DNA of 64,000 bases from Eudromia elegans. Taxonomy: Eukaryota > Chordata > Aves > Tinamiformes > Tinamidae. Each line of letters begins with the position of its first letter. The first letter of the stretch is position 1. Made by a program: the position numbers and the translations under genes. Positions 12,801 to 23,920 of the stretch are shown piece by piece. The stretch covers positions 401,995 to 465,994 of the forward strand of contig PTEX01000340.1 in the NCBI GenBank assembly GCA_003342815.1, in the 5' to 3' direction. The notes beneath the pieces are model-generated. The model saw nothing but the letters and a program-made list of their open reading frames with translations. It searched no databases and was not told where the DNA came from.

Positions 12801-14107
12801 GCCTGCACAGTGGTGTTAGATGCTTCAAAATATTGCAACTTTTGCAGTTAAAAACTGCTCATAAATGTTTCCAGCTAATACTGCAGTACCTCTGTAGGAC
12901 ACTACTATGTTATACTTGTATGTTCAGCCTCTCTCAGGAAACATGGTAGACCAGCCATGTTTTAATTGTTTGAGATATACTCAACGCCACTGTTTCAAAA
13001 AAGAGTTCACGTGTTTTCCTCATACAATGCCACAGGGGAAAAATCACTCCCATTCCTCATAGTTTTTCTTGTCCCTTCAATCCTGACTTATCAGAGCTTT
13101 TGAGAAGAGCGTAGTTCACCAGCTTACTTTACTGCTTTTGCGAAAAACGACATTTGGTTTCAAATGAAAAGACCCTTTTTTTTCAGTTCTGAGTCAAGCC
13201 TGGCTTCTAATTGTAATGCAGCAAACGAGTAGCAGAGAACTTGGCCTAAAGGTGGTTCTTGAAATTTTTGTTTGTTTGTTTGTTTTCCCGAACCTGTCAA
13301 TTTATGGCAGCCTGACAGTCTCTATGTGATGGAACCATTTGTCCATAGGGTTACCATATGGTAAATCAAAGACTTTACAGAAAAGACTTTTTTTGAGTTC
13401 TTCTGTTGACTGGAAGCGGTGTATATCTATGTGTGTGTTTCTATGTGTGTGTGTGTTTGTGCCCACCTACCAGAAAGGAAGTTGGTGTACTAATTATAAG
13501 TTCTATGCAATAAATATGAAGAACATTTATTTCTATATATTTACTCACTATAAAGGTACTAAAGTGGTACAGAAGCTATTTGCTTCCTATTTGCTTCATC
13601 TTTAAGCTTTATACATTTATAAGTATACATAAGCATATAGAATAATAAATAATGATTCTTTGGACTCCTCAGAATTGTGCTTTCAGTAGTAAAGATCCCT
13701 TTCTGCAAGACTCCTTTGACAAGAGGCATATCCATCCCACACAGACTGGACTAAGGTCTTCATTGCCCTTTATAATTTGACTAAAAGCTATTCCTTGGCA
13801 AACAAATAAAAATTGTGTGACACAAATATGAGATTATTTTCAGTGATATCCTTCCAAAAACAAGAAAGTGACCACTAGGCAGATAGAGCTGAAAGCAGCA
13901 CATTTTCTGCAGCTTTCAGGAATGCTACAACAGTGCCCACCCCGTGATTTCCAGAGATGCCTTTCCCTTGTAGAATCTCCTTAGCGAGCGGCAAAAGCAA
14001 GCAAGATGAAAAAACTCTTTATACAAACCTTTTGGAATCTTCTCCGCCAAGCTGAAGGCTGCCAGGGTGAAGATAGGCACGAGGGGGATGTTCAGGAGGT
14101 CTTTCAT
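3707..14107 (-). CDS. MUSK: MUSK 5' part, exons 1-5: muscle-specific receptor tyrosine kinase, signal peptide plus Ig1 and Ig2
   Basis: MuSK is the skeletal-muscle receptor tyrosine kinase that, with LRP4, receives agrin from the motor nerve and drives acetylcholine-receptor clustering at the neuromuscular junction. Five minus-strand exons (14029-14107, 10137-10263, 6846-6997, 4369-4496, 3707-3848) join in phases 1, 2, 1, 0, 1 to give 209 complete codons, closely collinear with human MuSK from memory. Residues 1 to about 21 are a signal peptide. Ig1 spans roughly residues 28-118 with Cys49, Trp61 and Cys98, plus the extra pair Cys99/Cys112 known from the MuSK Ig1 structure. Ig2 spans roughly residues 121-209 with Cys142, Trp154 and Cys190. 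All introns are GT-AG. No stop or frameshift is seen. The last exon ends mid-codon at a donor site, so the protein continues left of the window (Ig3, Frizzled-like domain, membrane segment, kinase). Identification is based on recognising the protein, not on a search. Confidence 0.96.
3849..4368 (-). other. MUSK: MUSK intron 4
   Basis: The intron is 520 bases, the shortest seen here, with a GT donor and AG acceptor. It contains a relaxed MEF2-like TTATTTTTAG at 4271-4280, which is common by chance in AT-rich DNA. Nothing else stands out. Confidence 0.9.
4369..4496 (-). CDS. MUSK: MUSK exon 4: first half of Ig-like domain 2
   Basis: The 128-base exon has acceptor attttag|GA and donor ATAAAG|gtgagt. 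It encodes [20 protein letters not shown], then [17 protein letters not shown], and ends on a complete codon. It supplies Cys142 and Trp154 of Ig2. The stretch is almost identical to human MuSK. Confidence 0.96.
4497..6845 (-). other. MUSK: MUSK intron 3
   Basis: The intron is 2349 bases with a GTGAGT donor at 6840-6845 and a pyrimidine-poor TTTTAG acceptor. A GC-richer block at about 6300-6690 is open in several minus-strand frames, but no protein family was recognised. No transposon was identified. Confidence 0.9.
6846..6997 (-). CDS. MUSK: MUSK exon 3: second half of Ig-like domain 1
   Basis: The 152-base exon has acceptor cttgcag|GCC and donor ATGC|gtgagt. It encodes [20 protein letters not shown], then the [14 protein letters not shown] stretch and SCGALQVKM. 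It carries Leu83 on the Ig1 face, the closing cysteine 98 and the extra Cys99/Cys112 pair. Residue 96, isoleucine in human and rat MuSK, is valine here (codon GTG). Confidence 0.95.
6998..10136 (-). other. MUSK: MUSK intron 2
   Basis: The intron is 3139 bases. It holds a (TTTG)n run at 7390-7411, a T/G-rich run at 7502-7542, a short (CAGA)n at 7779-7795, a T/G-rich run at 8978-9012 and a 16-base direct duplication around 9762-9787. An N-box-like CCGGAA is at 9656-9661. No gene is seen. Confidence 0.9.
7390..7411. repeat. (TTTG)n microsatellite
   Basis: About five perfect copies of TTTG lie in MUSK intron 2, followed within 100 bases by a second, interrupted T/G-rich run at 7502-7542. Confidence 0.9.
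10137..10263 (-). CDS. MUSK: MUSK exon 2: first half of Ig-like domain 1
   Basis: The 127-base exon has acceptor cctgcag|CT and donor ATCAG|gtcagg. It encodes [17 protein letters not shown] and continues through [17 protein letters not shown]. This includes the first Ig1 cysteine (residue 49) and the core tryptophan (residue 61). The reading frame is fixed by joining the single base left from exon 1. Confidence 0.95.
11074..11097. repeat. poly-T tract, 24 bases
   Basis: This is an uninterrupted T run in MUSK intron 1. No retrotransposon body is recognisable next to it. Confidence 0.95.
13266..13286. repeat. (TTTG)n microsatellite
   Basis: Repeated TTTG units lie in MUSK intron 1, similar to the run in intron 2. 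Confidence 0.85.
13429..13461. repeat. imperfect (TG)n microsatellite
   Basis: TG dinucleotides are interrupted by TTTCTA and TTTG in MUSK intron 1. Confidence 0.8.
14029..14107 (-). CDS. MUSK: MUSK coding exon 1: start codon and signal peptide
   Basis: The exon codes for 26 residues plus one base. It begins [13 protein letters not shown] and ends AEKIPK, matching the human start MRELVNIPLVHIL and end TEKLPK. A charged start is followed by a hydrophobic run ([16 protein letters not shown]), as expected of a secretory signal. The ATG (14105-14107) has A at -3. An in-frame upstream ATG would add 12 residues (start near 14143), but the human alignment favours the inner ATG. The donor reads AAAG|gtttgt. 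Any 5' UTR exon upstream cannot be placed. Confidence 0.93.
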
Positions 14108-14300
14108 GTTTGATCCAGAAAAACAGACCGGTCCTTCAGGCAACGCGTACGGCGCTCACTGCCCGTTTCATTTTAGACCATGGTGTGTTAACAAAAAGCT
14201 CCTGTGCTAATGACTGAGCAGGGTCTATGGGATCTAAGTATAATCAGGAATTCTCAGACTTGGCTGTGGTGATGGACGTGGCCAGCTGGTGCATATCCAC
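14108..14300 (-). promoter_or_regulatory. MUSK: putative MUSK proximal promoter / 5' UTR
   Basis: This is the sequence just upstream of the MUSK ATG. Read on the minus strand it has a CAGCTG E-box (14283-14288), the form preferred by myogenic bHLH factors. A TATA-like ATTATA (14239-14244) follows about 40 bases downstream of it and about 130 bases before the ATG. Mammalian MUSK promoters are known to use E-box and N-box elements. I see no N-box (CCGGAA) here. The transcription start is not visible, so the split between promoter and 5' UTR is unknown. Confidence 0.4.
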
Positions 14301-15639
14301 TTAGGTCAGTGTGAAAACGTGGGGCTCGTGAAACAAGAGAACACAAATCCCTCTAGAATTCCTTTTAAGCAAACAGTGAGGAATACAATAGCCAAATGCT
14401 TTTCCAAAACAATACCCTATCCCGATATAGTAAAATCAGCAGGCCCTAATGTCAGCACAAGTACAGCAGTGGAAATTAACTATTGCCACTGGATTTTCCT
14501 TCACTTTAGTCCTTCTCTCTTTCATTTTTCTCCTCTCTCTCAGATTCCGTCTGTCTTATTATAACCTTTTGTGATTGGCTGCAGAAAAGACACCTGTTCC
14601 CCTGATGATTGCATTTCTTTTCTTAACAGATACATTTGCTGGAGCAGGAGAGGTTGGTGTGAAAGCTGCCTTCTTTGACAAGAAGGTTGCCAGTACTGAG
14701 AACTGTTGAAGCAAATTGGAAAAGCAGTGCCTTGCTCTGGAAACACATCTTGTAAGCTCCATGGAAAGGGAAAGTGAGTAGACACCGTGGGAGTGACATC
14801 TATACCCTGGGAGAAAACAAGTATTTCATTTTAATAGCAGCAGCAGCCCAGTAAATTTATAACATGGGGTAGAGGCATTCCTATAACTAAACTAGATGCC
14901 AGATGCCAATATTGTTATCTCCAACATATCTTATTATTCACTGGCTTTCAATTTACAGTGAACGACTGAAAGTCGCATTTTATAGAAAGGTTTAGAAGGA
15001 GCATCAGATTTGAAAAAATCCAAATAACTTGACCGATCGGTCTTCTTACAACAGTCTTCTATTTGTATCATCTTGTTTTCCAAAAATCATTTCACTTGTA
15101 GTCCTTGTTTTCTCAGTATTTAGAATCATTAAGTGTGGAGCGGCTGGTCTGGGGGAAATATTTGCATGAGTAGGAGGGAAGATTAATAATTATGTTGGGC
15201 AGACTCTAACTGATAGTGATGCCTGGGAACATGACATAGCAGGTGTGAGTTTTGCTTCCTGAAACACTAAATGGCATAGTTCAAAGGAAGGGAATGTGCA
15301 GCCATCGCAAATCATGGCAAAAGGTACTCTGGGATCTTTGGAATTTCCTTTGCTTGCTGGACCTCTCAGTTTCAACTTCCCATCAGCAATCATTTCTGCA
15401 ATGAACAGCCATACGTAAGCGGCATTTCCTCCAAGGAGCAAATGGAGTAAGGGTGGCCAGAACTGCGTGTGCGGTATCCAGAGGTTTGGAAAGACATGAT
15501 AGTATCTGTGATTCTCTGGGTGTGTGCTGCGCTGACTTGAGAGCAAGGACCCATAGGAAAGTGCTCCCTTGAACTTCAATTAAAGGCAGAAGTACTCATT
15601 AAGCACATGGTAAGAATGTTCCAGGGATTCTGGAGCTAG

Positions 15640-15684
15640 CAACAACAACATAACAACAAGACAATATAAAAACAACAATAATTA
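15640..15684. repeat. imperfect (AAC)n microsatellite
   Basis: AACAAC units are interrupted by T and G over about 45 bases. Confidence 0.75.
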
Positions 15685-16722
15685 TACCAGAGAAGAAAGA
15701 AATCCTGACTTATGGCTGAACTTACAAATATTTCTTTTGTTTTGCTCAAGTTCAGTCACATCTAGTTTATTTGTTCCATAGAAATGCAATTTGATCTTTT
15801 AGAGTAAAATTCTCTCTATGGAGAGAGCTGACCAAAGAGCCCTGTATGACTCAATTTTTGTCTGAGCTCTGTTGGGAGGACTGTAGTATCTTGTAGAAGA
15901 ATGACTCTTTGCTTTTTTACTTTCTTAGTAAAAGAAAAAATTATACTGACAGTAAAGGCTATAGAATGTTAATGCTTTTCTATTTCCTGTGTTTTTTTAA
16001 AATTGGATTAAGCCTTGTTGTAAGCTAAGCTGTTCTAAACTTAAGGAATGCAAATTTATAGGTAAGTATGAACACAAGTGACCAAGGTGGAGGTACTTTG
16101 TTCTGCTAACACGTATCAGATGGTTACTAGACAAAATATATATAATGATTATCAATGCTCACCTTCTATAACCATCACAGAAAGAAGATATGTTTGTATC
16201 TGGACAGATTCAGACTGTCTTCAGAGAAAAGGAAGTGAGCCCAACATGCAACTACTGAGAGAAATCAGTGGAACTGAAATACTGGGTACATCAGCTTGTC
16301 TTTGGTCCCAAAGATATTTTCAGACTTGAATTTATAAAAGCAAAATGCTCCTTTAACTTTTACTCAAAGTAGTCATTCGTTTGCTGTTTGTTTTTTCCTA
16401 ACAAAGCCAAAATGCATACAGTTTACAGCTAATTATAGTTATTGTTTGCAGTCGTGCCTCCAGGCCTCAGCCAAGATGAGGTCCCAGCGGCCTAGACAGC
16501 TCCTAATGAGAAGCAGTCCCTGGCTTGCAGGCACTGCAGTCTGAAGCTTTGTCCCTTCTGACATTTATACATCAGCGTAGCTCTCTACACCATGAAGAAC
16601 TCCAGGGAAATCAGTGCGAGAAGTTCAGTGCACAAACACATCTATGAGGTCAGTGCCTACTAAGGCAAGGAAGATGAGGAGTTGCAAGGGATACATTGTG
16701 CCTAACAAGGTGCTCTGGAGTA

Positions 16723-16738
16723 TTTTTTTTTTTTTTTT
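16723..16738. repeat. poly-T tract, 16 bases
   Basis: This is an uninterrupted T run in intergenic DNA. Confidence 0.9.
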
Positions 16739-17102
16739 GCTTGGCCGCCATTTTTTTCCCTTGTAAATTGTTTGCTAAGTTATTTTTAATCATACAAAGA
16801 AAGTCAGAGTTTTTGAGGATTTGTTGAATAGTTTAGATCAATGTCCTTCAGTTAATGGATTGCTTGGGAACTCCTCGTCACATTAAAGAAAAATTTGCTC
16901 TTCACTGTCGCTGATCCTGACAGGATCATTCTAGACATTTTCTCTGTAGAACCCTCCTTTCCCTCTTTCTTGCCGGTGCTGCCGGAGGCTGACAGTTTTT
17001 GACTCTTAGCACCTCGTGATTTGATAGGTGGATGCTTTGAAAATTGCCTTTCGTCCACATCGCCGGCTGGGATATTTTCTCTCTAGGTAGTCCAAGCTGT
17101 TC

Positions 17103-17333
17103 ATCTGTGCAGACAGACCAGGCCAGATATTTTTGGTGGAAAGTGTCCAGCTGGGGAACAAAGTCCCTCTGCAGAGGGACAGAATGAACTTGCTTTGGCA
17201 GTGATCCCACAGAGAGGTGTGGAGGCTATTCATGTGCACATATCCAAGTCAGCACTAATCCGGCCTGCCCAGGTGTCCACTTTAATGCAATGTCATGCAT
17301 GTCAGTGCTGGCAACCTACCTGACTAAATATAG
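17103..17333. promoter_or_regulatory. candidate muscle enhancer: E-boxes plus MEF2 site
   Basis: Within 231 bases there are CATCTG (17103-17108), CAGCTG (17149-17154) and CTAAATATAG (17324-17333). The last is an exact match to the MEF2 consensus YTA(A/T)4TAR. E-box plus MEF2 pairs are classic in skeletal-muscle enhancers, and MUSK starts about 3 kb away. The assignment is inference from motifs only, and each motif also occurs by chance. Confidence 0.25.
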
Positions 17334-20300
17334 GGCCCCTCGACAAACCCAGTACGTCTTAGCATTGCTACTGCTGCAGCTACAGTCACGGTTTTGACTG
17401 CAATGAAAATACAATCTCAGAGACCCAAGAGCAGGTTTGAGGTTCTTGCACAACAGAGGCCACCCTGACTATTTTAACTTTCTTTTAGCCAGCAAAAAAA
17501 ATCCCTTAAAAATTACTAAGCCATTATTTTTCAGCTGCATTCATACATAGAATGATCAAGATTTAAAAAGAACAAATGTTAAATCTGACAGAGTAATAAA
17601 AACAAACATAAAAACTCTCCAAACCCTTCTAGCTGTAGTTCCCTAGAAAATAATCTACCAAAGAACTAGGAGGATCCTGTAGAAATGTCCCATGTATATA
17701 TTTGTGTCTAAGATGAACAAACTTGTTTTTCTTGGTCTCCTTCTGCAGCCCTTCGTGACTTAGTCATGGTAACCAGACAGAATAGACTAAAAGCATATGA
17801 AAAAAGTACACAACTATTTTATTATCTGTGCAAGCAGTAAGTATTAGTATGCAGAGAAAAACTTCTGAAAACAGATGTTTACTTTTAGTTAAGGTTGGGA
17901 CTCTAGAATGGGTAATGGGTTCACCCCTGATATAAATATCTGTATATATTTGTATTTGAAAACACGGCTTTCCTCAAGGTGAATTCTGTTTTTTCATCTG
18001 CTGCTCCTGTAGTTCAATGAATAAAGCCACAGATGTGGCCAACAAGGCTAAGCATAGCCATATTTCCATCGTGGGACCAGAGCCTTGGTTGTCACTGTAG
18101 AACCAAAGGCACAAGGAACAGAGGCCAACACAGGTAGAGCTCTTATTAGTGAAGAAGGAAAACAACTGCTAAAACACACTTCAGGATAAGCCTGACTTAG
18201 GTGATTTTTCCGTGCTGCAAAGCTGTTTCATGTAGAAATTTATGCAGAACCTTGGTTCTCTGAAAATACTGCATTTCGTATCAGGTCAGGTGATGACTGA
18301 GAGTATTTCTGGTCATTTACAGATTTTCCAGTCAGCAAAGCCTGGTTCAGAAATACATGAGCCTCAGCAAACAAATGCAGTGTTTCTGTTACTCCGCTGT
18401 ACTGCAAGTACTCTGCTGTTACCTGCAAGTAAGATAAGCAGCTCAGTCTTCTACTCAGCAGTGTCCAAGCATGTGACAAGACGTTTGGCTGTGCTCTGAA
18501 AATTCCCCCTGATTTTGGCTAAGACTGAGTGCTTTTAAAAATTCTGTCTTAGAGCATATGTAGCTATTAGACTGAATTTTTTCCTCAGGCGGTAAGCTTC
18601 AGGTAGAGACTTCTGGCCATTGCTCAAATTAACGGAAGAAATGGGTCACAGAGCTGGATATTTTTTAAAGCAGCGACCTGTGTTTACAATGATTGCACCC
18701 ATTCTGTTTCCCTAAACACAAATGGGATTAGAGGGCACCCTGGTCAGAGCTCCAAGCCACCGACAGCCATGGTGCCACCCAAAAGCACGCACACTGAATA
18801 CTCTATTAGAGCCATTCTCTGCTATGCTGTGCCTAGTGTCACCTTGCTGTTTCCTTCCTCAAAGCTCCTGCTGTCTCTGATACATGAGTCTTCACAAAAT
18901 ATATGGCAGTGAGATCCTTCCAGCTGCTTGGGTCTGCACATGTCCTTTCCCGTATAGAAATGATTTAGGAACCCATTTCTGAAAAGGTTATGGGGACCCT
19001 AGTGTTCCCAGTCCCACCTTCGCATACTGCCATCACTGCTTAATTGATGGTTGTTTGGCACAGAAAGCTGTAATAACCTGTGCCAGTGTTTGACTATTAG
19101 CTATTTAGTTATTTATTTACACATTTTGACTTGCATCTTTATCCTGTCCCTGAGTGAAAACTGCTGTTACGGCTACCAAGTCCAAGGGGGTTTAGCCCAA
19201 CCTGCAACCCCATAGGGTAGCCCTGCTTGTGTCAGTGACAGCAGATGCAGCATAGACTGAGAAACGCAAGGGGGAAGGCTGTCCTGCTGCCTGTGCCGTA
19301 CTCTGTGCTTGTATTTTTATTGAATTGTTAAAATGAAGGAAAGACACTTCTTTCAAGTTTCTCAAGACATTTCTTTGAGGAGCATGGACTTACATCCAAA
19401 GACTTTTTTCTGCTTCAGCTACAGGGTCCTTAGCTTGACCTTTCCTTTCACCAATCTGGAGCAGTCTTTCATCAACTAGTATTTCAACATTTTCTGAACT
19501 CTAAGACCTCATTTCTAAAACATGAAAGATATTTTGTGTGTGTTTGTTTTTTGCCTTGAGATTTCATGAATACTAGCAAATAAGAGATTTGCGTTATTTT
19601 TGGAGGATACTTTGATTGCTGTAATTTTGTTATATATTTCCATGGATTTTTTTTTTTAACCTACAGGATCTGCCAGTACAGATCAAGGGCAATCTAATCT
19701 GGTCTCTGATGATCTGCAATTGGCCAAAATTATTTTGCTTCACTACTGTAAATACTGTAATGAAGGAGGAAAGTCATTTCTGGTGCAGCTACCTATCTGT
19801 GCAGGGCTCTATATAGCTCATGGGCACTCTCATGCATGGCACATTTAGGATGTGCACATGGGTGACCCCTCGTTTTCCTCGGTACCTTCAGCTTCCCCAG
19901 ATCTGAAGAGGTTTTGGCTTCTCCAAGTAGGGATACCCCAGACAAGTGCACCCCTTGTTCCCTGTCTCTGGTTTCAGTCTTTCAGGCTGTGAAAGACATC
20001 AGAAGAGTGAAAGCTACAGGGTCACAGTGCCCACTGACTTACAAAACCTGTTCTCCATCACATAGCACCACAACCTGACAAGTGAGAAATTAGATCCACA
20101 TTTAAAAAGAGTTAGTAAAGCCCATGTAAAAGCCCTGGGGGAGCTGAACCTTGTGCCTTCAGTTTTGGGGGAAGAAATGGGAGGAGGGGATGGAAGAATT
20201 TGGTAATGCATTTCCTGGCAACAGGACATGTATGAAAGACACCAGTTCCTTGGACAATGGTAAAGTTAAGTGCAGCGTGCTTCGCCTTGCCCATTATAAA

Positions 20301-22954
20301 AAGCTAATAAATTTTTCTGAAATCCAATTGAAAACTCCAGTAAAACTGGCCGTTATATGTCAGGAAGCCCCTGGGCTCAAAATGCAGGAACATGTGCAAT
20401 CTGTTTCCTGCTTCTTGCTCCATCCTGGAATTCCTGGCTGACACATGCCAGGCTGCTCAACATTAGCTGCTTAAACTTAACTCAGTTATACCGTCTTTTC
20501 TGGATAGAACAGCGCTTAATATTGAGAGGTGTTAAGTAGCCACAGCCTGCCTGCAAGTCAGTGGGGACTGAAGGATGATCAGGACGTAACACCTTCGTAT
20601 AGACTGTGAGGAGGTGCTGCAGGGGCTGGAATGCATTAAGGATACAATATATGTACATCTCAGAATATTGCACTTTGTAAAATCTCACTAGCACCAAGAA
20701 GTAGAGTCGGCCCTGATCATATGGTAGTATTAGGTGCTACTGAATAAAAACAGGCACTAGGAAATAAAATTTGCTTGTTTCTTACCGTAATTCCTATGAG
20801 GCTTATTTTAATTATTGTCAGAACATGTATTATCAGATATAGAACCAAGGAACAGCACAAGATTTAAATTTATGCATGCTGAAGCCTGACATGTCAGATT
20901 GAAAAATGTTTGGTTTTCACTTTTTAGCTGTTATTATTTATTGTTACTGCTTGCTGCTTTAAAATACTTAGGAGTCTAAGCTCAGAAGCAGGAATTTATA
21001 GATGTGTTGTGAATAAATAACAAATTTTACTTCAAACATACAGCCTCTAGCACAATTGGCTGCCAGTTGCGTCTTGTGGTCCTGAATGCAATTTAGGCAT
21101 TGGTTTTCCCAAGTGCTTTGCGTTCAGAGGCCTGTAAATACCTTTCCCACTCATCACTGTGGCTTTTCTGAAACGCGACAGCCTCCCTTGTGTAGCCAAA
21201 TGGGAGCTGGAGAAGGTGTTATGACATATGAGCGTCATATGAGGAAACATCCAAGTTTCAGAAGCGTCGGTACCCATGCAATAGTCCGTCCACACAGAGA
21301 ACAGGACACCCGAAATGGAGCTGGCAGTGGCAGATTGCCACCGCTGGTTACAGGAGGTGTGCAACACTTACGTCCCAAAGGCATCATATCCCCTTTTATT
21401 TCCACTGTGCTGCGTGCAACGTGCTGCAACACGCTAAGCAGCACCTCACACTTCTGGGAAAGCTGGCTTTTTCTGCTGCTATTACAGGAAGCAAGGCTTG
21501 GAAGCACGTGTATCCCAGGAGTAACTAGGGGCATTTTTAGGCAACATGTAGTATGCAGCATTCCTGAAAAATATTTTGGGTGGCTTTGGCTGTATGCATT
21601 AAAAATGAGACACTAAATTCTGCTTTGTGTTAACCCCAGGCAACCCCAGTGACGTCAATGGAGTGTAACTGAGAGCAGAACATTGCCTGTGATCTTTGTT
21701 TCTTAAGAGTTCACCTGCTGCTCATTTGAAGCAATAATCCGTGGTGACATCCCAACCAATTCTATGGGAGAGAGGCTTGAACTGCAAAGATCAGGTCCTG
21801 GCGCTAGCTTTACACAATGTGGCATTCTTGCCTATAGTGATTGAGACCATCCCAGCGTCTACAGGGTTACCCCTGGTTGTCATTTAAATAGTGCTGTCTC
21901 TAATTGAGAAGCATCACATTTAACGTCCCACTACGTGTAAACGTATCCTCTTTGTCAGCAAAAGAAGCTTTAGCTGAAAAACATGTTCCAGCATCTTTAG
22001 TAACTTTGACCTGAGGAGACTTTGACCTGAGGCACGATCAGAACCAAAGAGCACGTCTCAGAGAAGCATCCTTAGCAATGCAGAGCCGCGGGGCAAAGCG
22101 CCGCGTCTGGGCTCTGGGTGCCTGCCGCACAGGCTCTGCCTTGCTGGTGAAGGAATTTAAGCGAGGTAAATCGGTGTGAGCTAACTTCCCTCCCCCTGGG
22201 GAAGCGTCTTGGGTGCGATACGTCCAGCAGGGAAATGGCTGTGTCTGCTTTTCACTTCAGCGAGCCCTGAGATGAACAAACAGCGTGGCGGCTGGTTAAA
22301 GGATAAAACTCAAAAAAAGGAGACACCTTCAAAGAAAAACAGCTTGCCTGAATAAAAACAAAAGTCGGGAATTTCATGCCATGTGTTCTGGCAGACCTTT
22401 TTCTTGTCTTCCAAAAATTATCCAGGCAAATGAAAACACACAGCAACAGAGATAAGGTTTGTTACCATAACTGAAACGTTACGCTCTCCTGCCCCAGTTT
22501 CAAAGGAGTTGTCCTGACTGCAACATGAACAACCTGACCCCAAACTCCCAGAGTTTCACAAGACAGTTTCTTTCAACCTCAGTGGACTTGGCCTGAAGCT
22601 CCCATCCCTGCCTGTTACCAGTGCAGCGTCATTCACTGTGTTTGAAGTAATGCCAGCATATACAGGTTGTGGGCCTGGCGCTACAGCCCCAAGTGTTTGG
22701 TCAGCACGATGTGCTTCTGACCCTTAATGTGTTGTAAATGATTAACTTATAAGGGATCAACAGTACAGTTGGTAAGAAAATGATGCAGCAGTGGGGGTGG
22801 TGGGCCTTTGTCAAAATCTAATCAGAAGTTATCTTGTGTCTATATTGCCATTTAACATCCATATATTGGGCAGTGAGTGGTGGGGGCAGAATTTCTTTAT
22901 GTTCCCAAAATATGGACCTAAAACACAATATCTTGATTTAAAAGTAGTATGGTA

Positions 22955-22996
22955 CATATGCAACTTTGAGTAACTGAAAAAGCAGCTGATCCGGAA
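22955..22996. promoter_or_regulatory. candidate synaptic-gene element: E-boxes next to N-box
   Basis: CATATG (22955-22960), CAGCTG (22983-22988) and CCGGAA (22991-22996) lie within 42 bases. CCGGAA is the N-box bound by GABP in genes expressed at the muscle synapse, and CAGCTG is a myogenic E-box. The cluster is about 8.9 kb upstream of the MUSK ATG. Function is inferred only. Confidence 0.25.
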
Positions 22997-23220
22997 ATCT
23001 GCCTCTGAATCCTTCCCAAGACCTGTGGCAGCTACTGCACAGGGGCAAATGACTTCTTGTACTTAAACATTCCCTCAAACGCAGTGCTCAGAGCAGGGGC
23101 TGGAGCCACGTCCAGCTCATGCAAGGTATTTGCATGAGCAAAGGTGCTTTCTTCCCTTTCTCCTCTGTCCTTCCCGCTTTGGAGAGGGAGCTTCTGAGCA
23201 TCCCTTCATAACTTCTCCAT

Positions 23221-23920
23221 CCAGGACCTCATGCCGCAGCCGGGGGTAGCCTTGCTGCGGTGGGTGGTCTCCGGGAGAGGGTAAATCCATGCCATCCTGC
23301 TCTGGCTAAGCAGTGCAGATGTTCCCAAGGCGTCGTAAGATGATCGGACGTCTCAGCCGTGACAGTGCAGGCTCCACCCTGTCTCTGTAATCACAGCTGG
23401 CAAGCAGCACTGGGCTCCGGTCCCCAGAACAGCTTGCCATCAATGGGTTGTAAATGTCAGTGCTTCTACTGCAAGCGCTTGGCTGGAGCCTTTTCATAAT
23501 ATTTGCCTTTTTTTTTTTCCCTCCCCCATAAGTATCAGTGACAGCTCCGTAGCGTCTGGATGAATGCACCAGGCCAGCTCCATCTCTGAGGTGTCTCCTC
23601 TGACTGTGGCAGAGTTAGGCTGGGGCTGGCCTTCCCCTCCCCACCTCCGTGCTTAATGCAGCACAGCTGCTGAGCAGTGCGTGCCTGCGTGTGTACCCGA
23701 GCGGCCGGGGGATTTCCTAGAGCGGGCGGCTGCTCTCGGGATCTGCTGCACTGAAATCCCATCTGCCTCTTGCTTGGAGAGGTCAGGCCGCCCCTCCAGG
23801 GCTGATAGGTGGCAGTGCCAGCCAGGGCTCTGGCGGCTGTGGGAGTATCAGGATGGCCCTCACGGGGCATCACGGGGACTCCACGCAGCCACCAAGGAGG
23901 TGGCCACTAGTCACAACCTA
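23221..23920. other. GC-rich intergenic patch
   Basis: This stretch is clearly richer in G+C than its surroundings, with scattered CpGs and a GC box (GGGCGG) near 23724. Several frames stay open on both strands, as expected of GC-rich DNA. It could be a promoter of a non-coding RNA or a far upstream MUSK promoter. No exon can be assigned. Confidence 0.4.

Larger units (their letters stand above)
10264..14028 (-). other. MUSK: MUSK intron 1
   Basis: The intron is 3765 bases and separates the signal-peptide exon from Ig1. It holds poly-T at 11074-11097, (TTTG)n at 13266-13286 and an imperfect TG run at 13429-13461. No recognisable transposon or nested gene is seen. Confidence 0.9.
14301..23220. 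other. intergenic region upstream of MUSK
   Basis: No gene was recognised. It contains an imperfect (AAC)n run at 15640-15684, poly-T at 16723-16738, a candidate muscle-site cluster at 17103-17333, a short 16-base tandem duplication near 22002-22034, and an E-box/N-box pair near 22983-22996. A 176-codon plus-strand frame at 21086-21616 overlaps minus-strand frames and resembles no family I know. Confidence 0.7.

Noticed and set aside
21086-21616. 176-codon plus-strand frame as a gene
   Set aside because: It matches no recognisable family, has long frames on the opposite strand and no tied splice or promoter signals.
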